From positions 375,517-439,516 of the forward strand of contig RHPI01002699.1 of the NCBI GenBank assembly GCA_009103225.1: a DNA stretch of 64,000 nt, written 5' to 3'. The DNA is from Chlorokybus atmophyticus. Lineage: Eukaryota > Streptophyta > Chlorokybophyceae > Chlorokybales > Chlorokybaceae. The notes beneath the pieces are model-generated. The model had not been told where the DNA came from and did not search any database. It was given only the letters and a program-made list of their open reading frames with translations. A program made the translations under genes and the position numbers. Every line of letters begins with the position of its first letter. The stretch's first letter is position 1. This document shows, piece by piece, positions 12,382-29,643 of this stretch.

Positions 12382-12450
12382 GTGTTTTAATGCTGACACG
12401 CTGTGACATTCACAAGTTGTGAATGTCACAGCGTGTCAGCATTAAAACAC
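12382..12450. repeat. Perfect 34-bp inverted repeat with a 1-nt centre
   Basis: The left arm 12382-12415 begins GTGTTTTAATGCTGACACGC. The right arm 12417-12450 is its exact reverse complement, and a single G at 12416 separates them. As single-stranded DNA or RNA it would form a 34-bp hairpin with almost no loop. There is no ORF or flanking terminal repeat that names it. Confidence 0.95.
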
Positions 12451-14490
12451 AAGGCAGCGACCCTCATTATCTGTTGGAATCCCGGGATGATTCGATGGGG
12501 CTGGAATGTCAGCTCCCAACTCTGAACTGGACATGTGTCACTTGATGTGTGCCAGTCAGCGTCCGCCTGGCATTGCAGCCTGCGCATTTGCAGTGCGCAC
12601 AATGGATAGTTGCGCATGCCGCTTCCATGCAACTTTTGTTGTGCGTGTTGCTTTATTTGTAAGATATGCATTGCATTGTGCATCAGTGTAACCATGCGAT
12701 ATAGATATTTATTCTTTTAGGATCTGTGTAACGCTTGTGGTTAAGCGAGCAATGGCACATTTTCTTCCTCCAGGCAAGTAATAGTCTTTTCATTACAACA
12801 ACGATAGTATACAATTTGAGTCAATCACAGTGGTAAAGATTGCATCAAACACTCATGTTCACGCAACGCGATTATCATGCCTACTTAAACGCATTAAAAG
12901 AGTGCATTGCATGAACGACAATGTATGTCATTACTTACTTTTATCGTTACGTAATTACCACTAATAATATGACAATAATTTATGTGACATAAACTATTAA
13001 CGTGTACATAGCAACCGCAAAACAGGCAAGGGCATAAAGGTGGGCGGCAGAGGGGAAGCGGGCCCTTGCAAATGAGGGTGACAACAATGACCTGCTGGCT
13101 TTAGCAAAGTTATAGACTGCGAGGAGGCAGGTGATGGTGTTGGTGGAAGTGCAAAGGGAGTCGTGCTAATCAACTTGCACTGATTGCGCTTGGTATGTGC
13201 AACAATCACAAGCAACAAGCGTATGTGCAGGGTGATGATGATGACAATTTGTGACTTGCATGATTAAAGAGGTGGCAGCAATAGTGTAGTTGTAATGGCA
13301 TATGAGACTGCAGTAGCCCGATGGTTGACATAAGTAATAATGAAGATGCCGCATGTTGCTATGTGCGCGCTAACCACGCATGTTATGCATGGGCAATTGT
13401 ATACGACACCATTTGTACACTCATGTGCATGCCACCAAGACTTATTGGATCTTTCAAATCCTCAACTAAGAGGGCCTGATAGGACAAGTTTAACAATAAC
13501 TGACATGTGTAGCAACCAGAAGTGTTGCAGCAGAGTGCAATTGTTGTATTTCGTATGAAAGCACCGCATTGGTTATCAATAAAAAACAAAAATGTAATGT
13601 ATCAGATCCGATCGTAAATGAGTAATTTTATGATACCGTACTCACGCTTGTATTGATTATTACCATTAATTTCATATATGCTTTTATTATGTCAACTGCT
13701 GTCGCAATTTATATGTTATTCATTTAATCCATGTTGATATAGATGTTGCTCGGATCGCATGATGCTGGTATATAGTATATAGTGGACGTTGGCATCGTAA
13801 TGCAATGTACGCATGCAGTGGTTAAGGATGCAAGAGTACTATCTCATAGCGGAACAAAGCTTGCAATATTGTGCCAAGCACCAACTTAGCTTGAAGCTCT
13901 TGTGTGCCTTATACAAGCTTGTTGTACATACGATATGAGGTACAGGATAGGCGAGCTGCCATACTAACATGCATGCATGGCATTCACGCAAGCACTCACT
14001 TATAGCGCAAAAATAACTTAATAACATACACAAGCACTGCGCTAACACTAACTATTGCTACGCCGAGCGACTTTCCACGGCCACCCACTTTCATGTGAGG
14101 CATGCATGCCAGTGTCCTGCAATCTATTACAGATGAAGACCAAGAGTCAATTTCGAGACATATAAGGTTGTAGATGAAAAGCAAAAATGAAGGATGGGGC
14201 TTGATTAACGGCGAGGTGAAAATAAAATCATACCATGCCAATCGCAATTTTCAATTTGAATAATAATACTACGCTGACTTTTATATTGCCACAAAAAACT
14301 ATATGAAAAAGTGCACGCTGAAGAGGAAGTTAAAGTATCGATAGTGGAGAGTCTCCGCTATTTGCCGGTTGGTCTTCATGTGTTACCTGCCCATATTGGC
14401 TATTATTACCGGTTGCTAGTTTGCAAGTCTGTCAACACAAACATCAGCAACCACGCCTCCCCCGTCCTCCACCGTCAGTCCAATTGACGG

Positions 14491-14537
14491 GCACAAGGCA
14501 GCAAGCTGCAGACGGTCCGCAGCTAGCTGCCTTGTGC
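14491..14537. repeat. 19-bp inverted repeat (one mismatch), 9-nt loop
   Basis: GCACAAGGCAGCAAGCTGC at 14491-14509 pairs with 14519-14537 except at one position. The loop is AGACGGTCC. It is intergenic and of unknown role. Confidence 0.85.
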
Positions 14538-16298
14538 AGCTTGAACCCTCGCATACTGTGAACGTCAGCACTGCTGTGCGTCGTATGCTCGTGGCACATG
14601 GCCTGTGCCATTGCAGTGCTCTCGCAGTGCATGCTCGGGTCAGGGTTGGGTTATATTAGGTTGGGTGGCGGGAATATGCGTGCGCCCTTCTCTCGCGCGG
14701 GCGCGTTATGTTACCAAACAGTGCGGTCCCCACACCGCTGTCATCATGTGATGACGTCGTAACTCCTTGAATACCATCTATAGCTGTGCCTGGGGAGTGT
14801 AGTAAACATACATGTCATTGTGCGATGGCGCATGCATATAACATACAAGGCGTGTACAAATCTCGCAGGTGCATTTGCACCAACGCAACATGCTAGGTGC
14901 AGTTAGCATAAGCTGAACATACTCATGTCAACATTCGCCCTATACACGTACCTCTCAGCTCACATTCACAAACACCGTGTCACATTACTACGCTTTCCTA
15001 GTTACTGCACACTACTATCAAGATTACCCCACCCCGTGAGTCATGCACACTTCACATTACCTGTCCACAAGGACGAATGTTAGTGTAATAAAATGCAAGG
15101 ATTGTGGCATGCATGAGAGTGTGACACACACATGCATGAGCAGTCTACTCACCACATTATGAAGCACTCTCATTAACCACCGGGCTACTAACCTAGCTGC
15201 TACCTATCTTCTCTACTGCCCATACCCATTGGACATGCATGCATGCATCCGTGCGTCATCACCTGCACATGCGCCTTGGTCAGCAGCCTTCTTGCAGCAG
15301 CAGCGGCCACACCAGCAGCAGGACTCACTGTCTGTAATCCACACTAGCAACAGCCGCACGACGACCAGCAGGACTCCCTCTTTCTTCCCCACCTCTCTCT
15401 ACCAACTCCTGCTCCCTCCAAGCAACAAATCCTGATCAGCGCTGCTGCAACCCTTCTGGGCGGGGCCCCTCTGCCCTCCCCCTCTGTGGCTGTAGGGTGT
15501 GCGTTGTAGTGATGAGTACACAGCATGCGGGCATTATCATCATTGATAGGTTCACCACCTGGCTCATCTACTCTACCTCAGCTACCACTACCACTAACAA
15601 CACCACCCCATCAGACATGCAAGCATGCATGCAGTCGCCGCACTACCTGCACCAAACACGAGCAGCAGCGTCAGCAACGGCAGTCACGGCTCAGCGGAGG
15701 ATGTGCACTCGTGAGCATACAGCGTGTGAGTGTGTCCCTCCTCCCACCCCTCTCTCTCTCTCCCTCACGCCTCCTGTCTCCTTCACCTCCCACGCCTCTC
15801 TCTCTCTCCCCCCACGCCTCATGTCTCATGCCACGCCCGCCCCCCATCGCACGCAGACGCTTTCACCCTTGCCGCTCCTCGGCAGGGCCCCCCTGCCCTC
15901 CCCTTGCCCTGACGTCACCGTCGCTGTACAGTGGTGCTGTCAGCACAGCACTGCGCAGTGCTGCTGCATTGTTGTTGGCAGTCAGGTGCTGGTGGGGTTG
16001 GGTAGCTGTGTCCAAGGAAAGCAAGTGGTTGACACTTTGCGCGCCAACAGCTGCACAAAAGGGGTATGCTGCTGTGCCAGCATACGCCTCGAGTATTACC
16101 TCATATCCTTGACTCTGTGTACATCAATGCAAAGTGTAGTGTATGGGATATGCGCGATGCTGTGTCTGCATTGGTAAATGACCGCAGCAAATAGCTGTCC
16201 GTATCCTGTACACTCTCTCTTATATACAGTGTCACGTGCCTCTACATCCGGTGCTCTACACCTTGGTGCATGATGTGCGCCCTGTGATAGAGTCCTGG

Positions 16299-19200
16299 CT
16301 ACAAGGGCATGCCCGGCTGCATAGGCTGCTGTAGATAAGCTGTGCTATCCTTGCGCGGCCGCCCTCTTTTCTTCGGAGTCTCACCCGCTGCAAGCTGTCT
16401 TTGTCTAGCTGGTGTCCGCTGAAGTGGCAGCATGGGGTCCTGACCAACAAAAGACACCCATCAAGTCAACAACCATGCATGCACGATATCTCAACAACTA
16501 CAGCTTCACATTCACATGCCCACAAATACCTGCGGGGGCAGGTTCTTTGGCGGTCGGCCCCGTTTCCGAGGCTGGTTGGGACCTTCCGCGACGGCTGCCC
16601 AGTAAGTGGGGTCGTAAGAGGGCTCTGCAGCGCTTGGTGCAGACCAATTGCTATAAGCAGTGGGAGCAGTGGGCCCACCAGCTGCAGACACCGGCAAAGG
16701 CTGCAAGCGCAGGTACTACAGTCAACAAGACTGCGCGTAATCACTGCACAAGTGTAGCCAGTGGTGTGTAAAACGCACCTTAAGATTGGGCTCCCTAAAT
16801 GAGGCCCTTTGCGCGGCCACCCCAGACTTCCACAGCGCATAAGCTTCCATCAGGTCCATGTCCTCCAGCTGCGGCCCGTTGAGCGATATCCTCAACAAAT
16901 CGTCAAGCACGCGTATTGAGCAATGCTGCTTGAGGCGATCTTTGATAACAAGTGACTTCTGAAACCCGCGCTCGCTCCATGCTGTGCTGACTGGTAGAAC
17001 TAATGCCAGCTGGCCGAGCTTTGTCATGTTGGGGTACAACTCCATGTACTGCTGTGTCGACGTCAGTACCCTGATCGTCTCTGATAAACCCTTGTCTTCG
17101 AAAGCGCTGTACAAGAGGTGTTTGAACTCCGGCCACTCTCTTCGACAAGCATCTGCATCACAAGCACGTGCCTTAGCCAACCGCAGCACACCCGATGTGA
17201 CCTGTTAAAAGGCCTTTAAGGTCATGCAACTCTATGTGAACTGGTACCTGCATCGACTACAGCTGGGAATGTTTCTCCGGTGACATACTTGTCTGTGCCA
17301 AATGCGGCAAGAAGCACTTCCAGCTCAGCACGTCCAAAGCTTGGCAAGTGCTCAGCAGGTGGGTAGAGGTTAGGTGTAAGTATCCTTGTCGCAGTCAAGA
17401 CCTCAAGCTGTGGGAAGCGCTCTTGCAGGTTTGTTATGACCGCAGAAGTAAAGCTCCTCACAAAGTTCATGCTCTCCGACAGGTCGTCGTTGCTGGTGTA
17501 CCGAATGGCGTGGTCATAAAACATGCCGCTGGCACCAACTTGGTCAAGAAACTCTCGCAGATAGCCTCCTTCAGGGCCAAGCGTGGGCTGATCAGACAAG
17601 TACTCCTCCTTCAACTGCTCCATGAGACCATTGACATTATGCTCCACCACAGCCAGGTCAACAGTCTCCGCAGCGAAAGTGCCGCTGAGGCGGGTAAGCC
17701 GAGCGAGTATGTCTGAAAGAAAGTGTACAGCAAACAGAAACTGGTAAGACCTCAAGCGGTCATACAATGCAGCGTCATCTGCTGCCAGCAGGGACATCAA
17801 AGAGTTCAGCGACCGTCGCAGACTGCTAACACAGTCGGGCTTGGGCAGCCACCGGACTGTTGGTGTGCGTTGCAAGCGCAAGATGGGACCTCCAGCATCA
17901 TCCATGAGGAAGGCGAGCTTGCTGTACCGCCTTGGCGAGCGCACGAACCAGCCGTAAAGGGAGCTAATCTCCCCATCCACTTGCTTTGCGTATGGGACAG
18001 CTGCAGCTGCATTGGCTGCGGCCATAGCCACAGAGTGGCCACCGCTGTGCGTGGCTACCATGAAAGGGTTGAGGCGCTTCAGCTTCGCAGCCACGCCATA
18101 ACTGCGACGCACCATTGCGGCAGACCCATCGGAGCCAAACCCAATAAACTTGGCATTGTCAAGGCCGATGCGCTGCAACAATGCGGACAATGCTGTGTAC
18201 ATGCCGTCTGCGCTAGCATCATCTACTTGAAGCAGGCACAAGAACTGCCACTGAAGAGTGCCACCATGCTTCAAGGACACCGCATACACCATCAACGGGT
18301 CATCTGGTGTGGCATCCAGCGACTCGTCAACCATGATGCCAACAAATGGGCTTTTTCTGAGCTCGCGGCAGATGCGGTCCCACATGCTGTCACTTATGCA
18401 GTGCACAAATCGACTGCATGCTGTCTCATCTGTGTACATGTCCTGAGGCAAGTCTTTCACGCCACATGCGCGCAGTAGCTCAGTCAATGCAGGGTAATCA
18501 ATCAGCCCAAGGTCATTCTTGGCAACATAGTAAGCGACTCGTAGGCAGTTGAAGGTGACTGCTTCAGCCATTTCAATAGGCCTTTCCCACTGCACCATCA
18601 TTGTCTTTGCAACAGACTCTGCAGCCACCACGTCTTGATGCACCTGCATAGGAGGGGCAGCGGTGCAGTCCGTAAACAAGAGCAACCGCGACACAACAGC
18701 GCACACACGGCAAGAGCCATCAGCATAGGACAATCTGTGAAACCAACCTTTGAAGTTTGGTGCTCAATCAGAGCGCTGTGCTTCATGTTGCGACCTCCCT
18801 CCTTGGCATACTTTGTATTCTTCTTGTACTTAGAGCAGACCGAACAGAATATCCGACCATCCTTTAAGCGAACCCACGGAAAGGTTTTGACCCAGGCACT
18901 GACAAAGCCCCGGGTTACTTTGCCGGAGCCACCTTCATCATCCATGGGAATGCCGTTTTCATCAACAACCTTGCGCTTGCGCCCCTTCTTCCTGCCACCT
19001 AACTCCAGGCCATCCTCAGCAGGCCGCCCTTCAGCCATGCCTTCCTCATGCTGGATGTGCGGGTCAGCTGCCAAGCACACTTGCAAGCATCAGCCAGCAT
19101 TCACATGCATGGCCAGGGGCAAAGCCATGGTTCATCAGTTACTAAATGCCGCATGTGTTCAAGCATGCTGCTCTGCCCAGTGCACAGGCATGACGAACAT

Positions 19201-19316
19201 ACTGCAACAAGCACTGAATAGCGACTTGCCCACGCACCGTTCATATCAGGACCCGGCAGAGCACCCATAACATGTGAAGGGCGTTGTACAAACAGCGGCA
19301 ACGCCATGTCGCCCAT
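16299..19316 (-). CDS. hAT-superfamily transposase or transposase-derived protein (ZNF862-like)
   Basis: Six exons on the minus strand: 19316-19238, 19079-18748, 18643 to about 17261, 17201-16779, 16715-16530, 16439-16299, about 847 residues. Exon 2 carries a TTF/BED-type zinc finger (FPWVRLKDGRIFCSVCSKYK, with two His further on: KHSALIEH). Exon 3 carries the RNase H-like core. A first Asp is in FVGIMVDESLDATPDDPL and a second in IGFGSDGSAAMVRR. Exon 4 carries the hAT C-terminal dimerisation block with LVLPVSTAWSERGFQKS, which holds the W-ER motif and catalytic Glu. Exons 5 and 6 add two AT-hooks (RKRGRPPKN and KKRGRPRKD), and the stop is TAG. It resembles the hAT branch of animal ZNF862/KIAA1586-like proteins. 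The exon 3 donor is uncertain: GTAGTC at 17260 keeps the frame, while the stronger-looking GTACCA does not. I could not find terminal inverted repeats or an 8-bp duplication, so mobile or domesticated status is open. Confidence 0.82.
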
Positions 19317-19991
19317 CTTGAGCACTCAGCTGCTGTAATGCCTGCAAGTCTAGCTCAGCGACAGGTAGCCCATATGCAGTATGTACGCATACACAACTGG
19401 AGCGCATGACACACGCAGAGTTGGCGTGTGCAAGCATACAAATAGTGCGTTTGTACAGTTTGCTTAATAAACTTGAAGCATAGGGGTGTTCAAGTAGATT
19501 AGCAGCAACTAAAGCTCTAGAGCTTAGCTAAGTGCAAATGGCGGAAGCACCAAATGCATGGAACAGTGGCCACGTACTCCTCAGACAGCATAGCGTCATA
19601 TGGTATGAGTTAAGCGCATGAGCAAGTCCGCAAACCAACTGTGCTGAGACATATCCACTGACTTGCAGCACAATGCTACACCATTGGCAAGCTAGTAGCA
19701 AGCTCAAGCCAGGGCACAGACAGCACGCTGTGCTTGCACAAGCAACATTAAGCCAGCAACGGCCGCAAGCTGAGGAAGAAGGGGCAAGGCAGCAGTACCT
19801 GCAGAAGGGGAGCCTGCACCACCGCCGCAGCGGTGGCGGTGGTGTGCACGTCAAGCTCCTGCTCCTGCTCCTGCTCCTCCTGCTTGGCCTGGTACCAGGC
19901 TGCACCACCCCAGCAACAGGCCAGGCCGGCTGGCAGCCCTACCGCCGGCCACAAGCCGGCCTACAAGCTACAGGCCGGCCTGTTACCTGGT

Positions 19992-19999
19992 TAGGGTTT
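19992..19999 (-). promoter_or_regulatory. Telo-box (AAACCCTA on minus strand)
   Basis: Exact motif on the strand of the hAT-like gene, about 680 bp upstream of its proposed ATG, inside a GC-rich segment. Weaker than the other copies because of the distance. Confidence 0.3.
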
Positions 20000-21914
20000 T
20001 GCGGCCGGCTTGTTGCGGGCGTAGTCTGGCGGCCGCCAGCGAGGACGGGCGCAACCGGCGCCGCCACAACGCTTTCAACAACGCTACTCGCGACGGTTCG
20101 GCTCCAGCCAAACTCAGCGGACCCTCCCGCAACAACGCTATCACGAACGCTCTGCCTCCCACCGGCTGAACGGATCGGACTTTTTCGGGCGTGTCGGCAC
20201 GATTGCCGCTTTTGCTGTTGAGTCCGCCCGCCTTGTTTTCCGCTTGGGTGTCGGATCCGGTATGCCAGTTTTGCGGCGATGATCACCGGCGAGTTCGGTC
20301 GGTTCACCCGTCCGTTCGTCCGTCGTATTCAACTTCAAATTCGCCGCCGGTCGGAAAGTTTTTGACCAAAAGGCCCCCGATTTGAATTGCTCCAGCCGTT
20401 GCCGTTTGCGCCACCCAACATGTTGAGAGCAGCGGCAGAGCATGTCCATAACAGGAGCTTGTACAATAGGTCTAAGCCTCTAGCTAAGCTAAAAGGACTT
20501 TACTTCCATTTATCGTTGGCAAAAAGAACACATCTGATACTCAAGTACATGCCTATCGAGGAATTGACTCGAAAGCCAAGGTAAAAGCTGGTACATTTAC
20601 ATGTGCAATTCTAGTTATGAACATTGCATGTGACAACGCTCGTCAACAAGCAATGCTCGTTATTGTATTCGTGCTGTATCATCACTGTTGCCACGACGAC
20701 TGCCCTCGGCACACACTTCCCCCTCGCACCCCTTGTGCACCCCATTAGCAACAGGGTTGATCAAACCGGTTCACGCGATGGCTAAAACATCATGACAAGG
20801 CCCATCGACACCACCTCCGATATCAGCCAACGAGAGGCAAGAGTTGTGGTGGCGGCGGACATTCACAGCTCCCTTAAGCAAACCTTAAGGAAGCAGTTGG
20901 CCGTAAGTTGCAAGTAAGCAAACAGGCGCGGAATTGGCGACGGCATTGCACACGAGACTTTCGAGAGTCGTCAGTAGTCAATGCGGACGTGCATGCACGC
21001 GGTCTTGAGAGTCAAAGTTGTGTGAACGATGGTTGGCACTAGTTGTGTATCCACTTTTCTTTTTGTGATTCTGTGTTTATGCGCCTTACCTTGCTTGCGC
21101 ACTCTTTGCTGATCTTGTGGCGTGGCCACCGCCCCGCTACTGGCGGACTGCATTTCTACCCCTAACACGGTACTTTGCATGCCTTGCACAGCCTAGCACT
21201 TGGCTGCTCGGCATTCACTAGCATTGATTGTTACTCAGTGCTTGCAGCACGAAACGCACTCGCTCTACTTAACCAACACATAACCAACTCACGAACCCAC
21301 TTGCATGACTGCAGTGTGCTTGTCCACATGCATCCTCAGTCAAGAAGCTTGTTTAATGACCATCACCTCCTTCCAGGCTAAGGGGACCACACACTTAATT
21401 TTTCCCTCCCCGCTGAGTCATGCACCTTTTCGCTTCATCACCATAGGCGCATGCACCCCTTGCAACTGCTCTCACTTGTTGCGCACTCGGATATGCCGTA
21501 GCTCTACTCCTTCCTCACACTCGCGGCTTGTATAAATACGCATCCCCACCCTGCGAGACACACCCTACACGACATTGTAAAGGTACATGCTCGGTACCAT
21601 GCGAGTGTACGTGTGCAAGAGAGGCACGCTTACGAATATACAGCGAGAGAAAGAGAGAGAGAGGTTTAAAACTTACGCGTAAAGCACATTATAGTAAGTA
21701 TATTAGCTTGCAAGCATATTAACGATGCATATGTTATGTATATTGTGTAAAAGTTGTTTGTTATCCTTTCGGTATTTGAGCTAGAGACCTTATAAATATT
21801 ATTACATTTATCATTGTAATTACTTCAATAAGATAGGTTATCGAAAAAACTATCACGCGAAAAAAGCATTGCGTAAGATTACTTAAGGGACATGGTTATT
21901 TATGTATATAATGT

Positions 21915-21980
21915 AATATATATATATACATGCATTTACATCTCGTCAATATATATATATACATGCATTTACATCTCGTC
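21915..21980 (+). repeat. Exact 33-bp tandem duplication
   Basis: Two identical head-to-tail copies (21915-21947 and 21948-21980) of a unit made of an AT run followed by ACATGCATTTACATCTCGTC. The lack of differences suggests a recent slippage event. Confidence 0.9.
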
Positions 21981-22762
21981 TTTTATTTAAGGTATTTTAA
22001 TAGTATAGTAAACATGCCTTAAGATATTCGTTAATTGCTTATCATGTATATGCCATTTAGGCCAATCGATTAAATCTATACACAAGCGCTTTAACTGACA
22101 ACATTATGTAAAAGGGAGCACTATGGCATTTTGCTAAAGACATGAAGACACAAGAACTCTTTTATCCGCGATGCTTGCACACATGTTTTATGCTCGTACA
22201 CATTTTGATAGCATGCACGCGCACTCACACAAAACATGCCTCCCATTTCCCTTGCTATTTAATAGTAGGATATCGAAAGTCTGTTCGATTAATGTTGTCA
22301 TGTCGCATATGCGGCACCTCACGGTGAGGCCCATGCGCAACTCGTAAATATCACACCAACACACATGCTGCCCATCAGCAATGGCGATTGAGCTTATGCA
22401 CCTTTTGTAAACAATTGTTCTCCGACATGATATCCGTAACACAGCGCACATCGATCATAAGGCAAAATGTAATGCTACCTCAGATTAAACAAACACTCCA
22501 CTCTACAAGTTGTGCGTGATTTCAACTAGTATCCCATAGAATATTGGAGGCACGTTGTCGTAGGGAGGCATTGTAAACAGTTAATCAGTATTGTTGCCTA
22601 CCGGTACGTGGTAAACCGGGTGGTTTGATTTGCGCCTTTTCAACATTGGTGTGGTTTAATTGCAAAAAGCTCATACATGAAGTGCGAGCAGCTCAGTGCA
22701 GAACGCAAATTCCAAACCCGGCCAAGTCCGTAGTCATGCAGGTCCCAGGCGCGTTCATCTCA

Positions 22763-22770
22763 AAACCCTA
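22763..22770 (+). promoter_or_regulatory. Telo-box (AAACCCTA) upstream of SEC23
   Basis: Exact AAACCCTA 155 bp before the SEC23 ATG, at almost the same distance as in front of the PfkB kinase. It probably marks the transcription start area. Confidence 0.5.
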
Positions 22771-22771
22771 G

Positions 22772-27391
<4,620 letters not shown>

Positions 27392-28222
27392 CATGCACCG
27401 GGCTGCTGCGGTCGTCTCTGTGTGCTACGCGTGCGCACTCACCCCCGCATATTGGGTTTGCATGCGCATGCGGCGTGCATGTGCGCAGGCGACATCAATG
27501 TCTGCAGCCACGTGTGTGCATCTCAGTACAGGGTAAGTACATGATTGCATGTCTGCGGAGAACACAATCTAGCTGAGATGCGCCTACTGAAACATGGCAC
27601 CAGTTTTGCTTCAACAGCTTCATGTTGAACCAAAGTTACGCACTTGAGTGTCTGTAGTTGATTAGGGTATCCATTTGGTACCATGCCCACAAAGCACTCC
27701 CTTGCATCTACATTATGAGCTGTTGCATGACACCTTACGCTGAGCATAAGGTAAAAGTTTTAAGCATGATCAAAACTGGCATGGTAGCAGTCAGCCAAGT
27801 CACACCTGCTTTCTGCAGTGATTCAACGGTTGCACGTGATTGCTCGTGTGATGTACAGTGCTGTGCTGTATCCGCTTGCATACCGAATCCCTTTGTTTTA
27901 CCCTATGATTGCTATGTTAAATGCAGTATAAACGGTCTTGGCCTGGCTGCTATATGCGGAAATGTCCATGCCTACAGGCAGTTGAAATGCGACCAGTGTT
28001 CATGTCTGTGCCATCCACCACAATCATAACAGTCAACATTTGAATAAGGGCAATCATAACAACCTGCTCAGGCAATGTCGTTGAACGCTTCTAATGTGAC
28101 GAACAATCGGCAGGTGACCACCACAAGCTGAGGGCCTGCATTGTCTTCCTTGAGAGGAGACACGTGGCAGAGGAACAACAATTCGTTGTCAAAATCTTTA
28201 GTAGAAACAACAACAGCAGAAA
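27392..28222. other. Intergenic region between SEC23 and the F-box-like gene
   Basis: SEC23 3' UTR and the promoter of the next gene should lie here. I see no coding region, repeat or RNA gene that can be supported. Confidence 0.5.
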
Positions 28223-29643
28223 TTGCAGGACAAGGCGGCGGAGGAGGCGGCAGCCATGGAGGTGAAGGAGGAGCAGCAGCAGGCGAACGAGGCATTCCCT
28301 GAGGATGCCATCGACTTCCTGCTGCGGGGTTTGCCTGGCGGCGGCGGTGGTGTGGCCCACCCTCTGTACGAGCACCTGGGCGAGGCAGATCTCGCCGCCC
28401 TCAGCGTTACCTGCAAAGCCGCCCGCGAAGCCATCATGGACGCTTCTAGACAGGTGCTGGCGCATGTGCATGGTCATGAGCATATGCTTGTGCAAGGGTG
28501 TCAACATGTCTGTGCATGTGTGCATGTATTCGCCATGCAATTGCCATGTATTCTTCAGCAGCACGTTAGATGCATAGGCACATTGAGTTATGCGTGGTCA
28601 ACCTTCATGGAAGTCTTGGGTGTTGGTCTTGTTCATTAGCTGTATTGCATGCCCGCGCTGATCAGCGGAGCACAATGTCAAAGAGTCATCCAGCGTCATC
28701 TGTTTTGTCTATGTAATGGCTTATGATCCTTGTTCACGCCTCGTAGCATTGTGTTTGCATGTGCACTCCCTGAAGCGTTTGCAAGACACAGCAATCACAG
28801 CACATTCTTGCAGATGGTTTAATCACTTGAGAGCTTACAACTTGTCAGTATGCGAGGACACACCCATTAGCTTTGCAAACTGGCACTTAGGCGCGGGTGC
28901 AGCAAGGCCAGGAGCTGGCAGCAGCATTCGGCCGCGCTGCCAGTTTCCTTCTAGACGCTGCCACTGCTCCTGGCGATCCCGCCAAGCTGCAAAATTTCTT
29001 CTCACAAGGTTGGAAAAGTGGCATACTGCACATGTTTTCAGTTCTGAGAAGTTAGATCACATTGCAATAGCGTTGTAAGCTGACAGTATTGTGGATTGTG
29101 CACTCAGCTCACAGACATGACATGCATGGAGAGCTGTCTTCTCCATCGTCGTTGTCGTGGCCGCCTGATAAAGAAGCGTTCTGCCGAGCTGCGGGGAGGG
29201 TGTTGGGCTCGGGCATGATCACCACACCATGGGAAGATGTAAGCTGAAGTATGTGTGTGTGCGCGCGCGCACACACTAGTGCGCGTGAGTGGGCATGTGT
29301 ACGCGTGTATACCTGTGCGGGAGTGACTGACATGATGATGTGTGACTGACATCATGTGTGACAGATTTGGGACATGCTTGGGAGAGGCGGCGCAGATGGC
29401 ATGCGGTCTTCTGTGCTGCAGCACATGCTGAGGCGCCACACGACCTTTGCACTGTTCTACTGCACCGTGCTGGTAATGTTTTCTGCACACGACCATGACT
29501 CAACCGCCATGGTGAATGCGATGTGCAAGGTGCAGAATGTCGTCACCGCACTGCAATGCACGGCCACGTACGCAGTCCCGACTTTGCGCAATGTGGTCAA
29601 CACGGCACGGTCTCTGCTGCCTTCTGACAAGATACCGACCTAG
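28223..29643 (+). CDS. F-box-like protein of unknown function
   Basis: Four exons join in phase: 28223-28453, 28891-29008, 29108-29238, 29365-29643, giving 252 residues. The start MQDKAAEEAAAMEVKEEQQQ opens an acidic, Gln/Ala-rich leader. An internal Met 11 codons later is an alternative start. Residues 30-75 read as an F-box-like helical motif (HLGEADLAALSVTCKAAREA), which in SKP1-CUL1 ligases binds SKP1. The later exons have no domain I recognise: a helical stretch (ELAAAFGRAASFLLDAATAP) and a C-terminal part with LRRHTTFALFYCTVL. A possible extra 58-nt intron inside the last exon (29472-29529) is bounded by GT and AG, but the frame is open through it. Exon 2 has two possible acceptors (28891 used here, or 28912). 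The F-box call is moderate and the function is unknown. Confidence 0.6.

Larger units (their letters stand above)
10621..16298. other. Gene-poor region, about 5.7 kb
   Basis: No gene could be supported on either strand. The first few hundred bases are presumably promoter and 5' UTR of the BTB-propeller gene. GC-rich sequence at 11580-11900 gives short open frames without a known product. About 12700-14400 is AT-rich and closed in most frames. Two inverted repeats (12382-12450 and 14491-14537) are listed separately. A pyrimidine-rich stretch (CTCTCTCTCC, CACGCCTC repeats) lies at 15730-15900. Short repeated words such as AGCGCGCCAC (11939 and 12013) hint at decayed mobile DNA. Confidence 0.5.

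Noticed and set aside
15497-16177. Two overlapping plus-strand frames of about 200 codons
   Set aside because: They cover a pyrimidine-rich low-complexity stretch and encode Ser/Pro/Leu-rich sequence in two frames at once, a sign of composition rather than coding.
17720-18480. 251-codon plus-strand frame opposite the hAT-like gene
   Set aside because: It is antisense to the well-supported transposase core exon and has no recognisable domain.
19939-20449. Open frames in the GC-rich segment at 20 kb
   Set aside because: High GC lowers stop frequency in all frames; no family match, no paired splice sites. More likely a promoter or leader.
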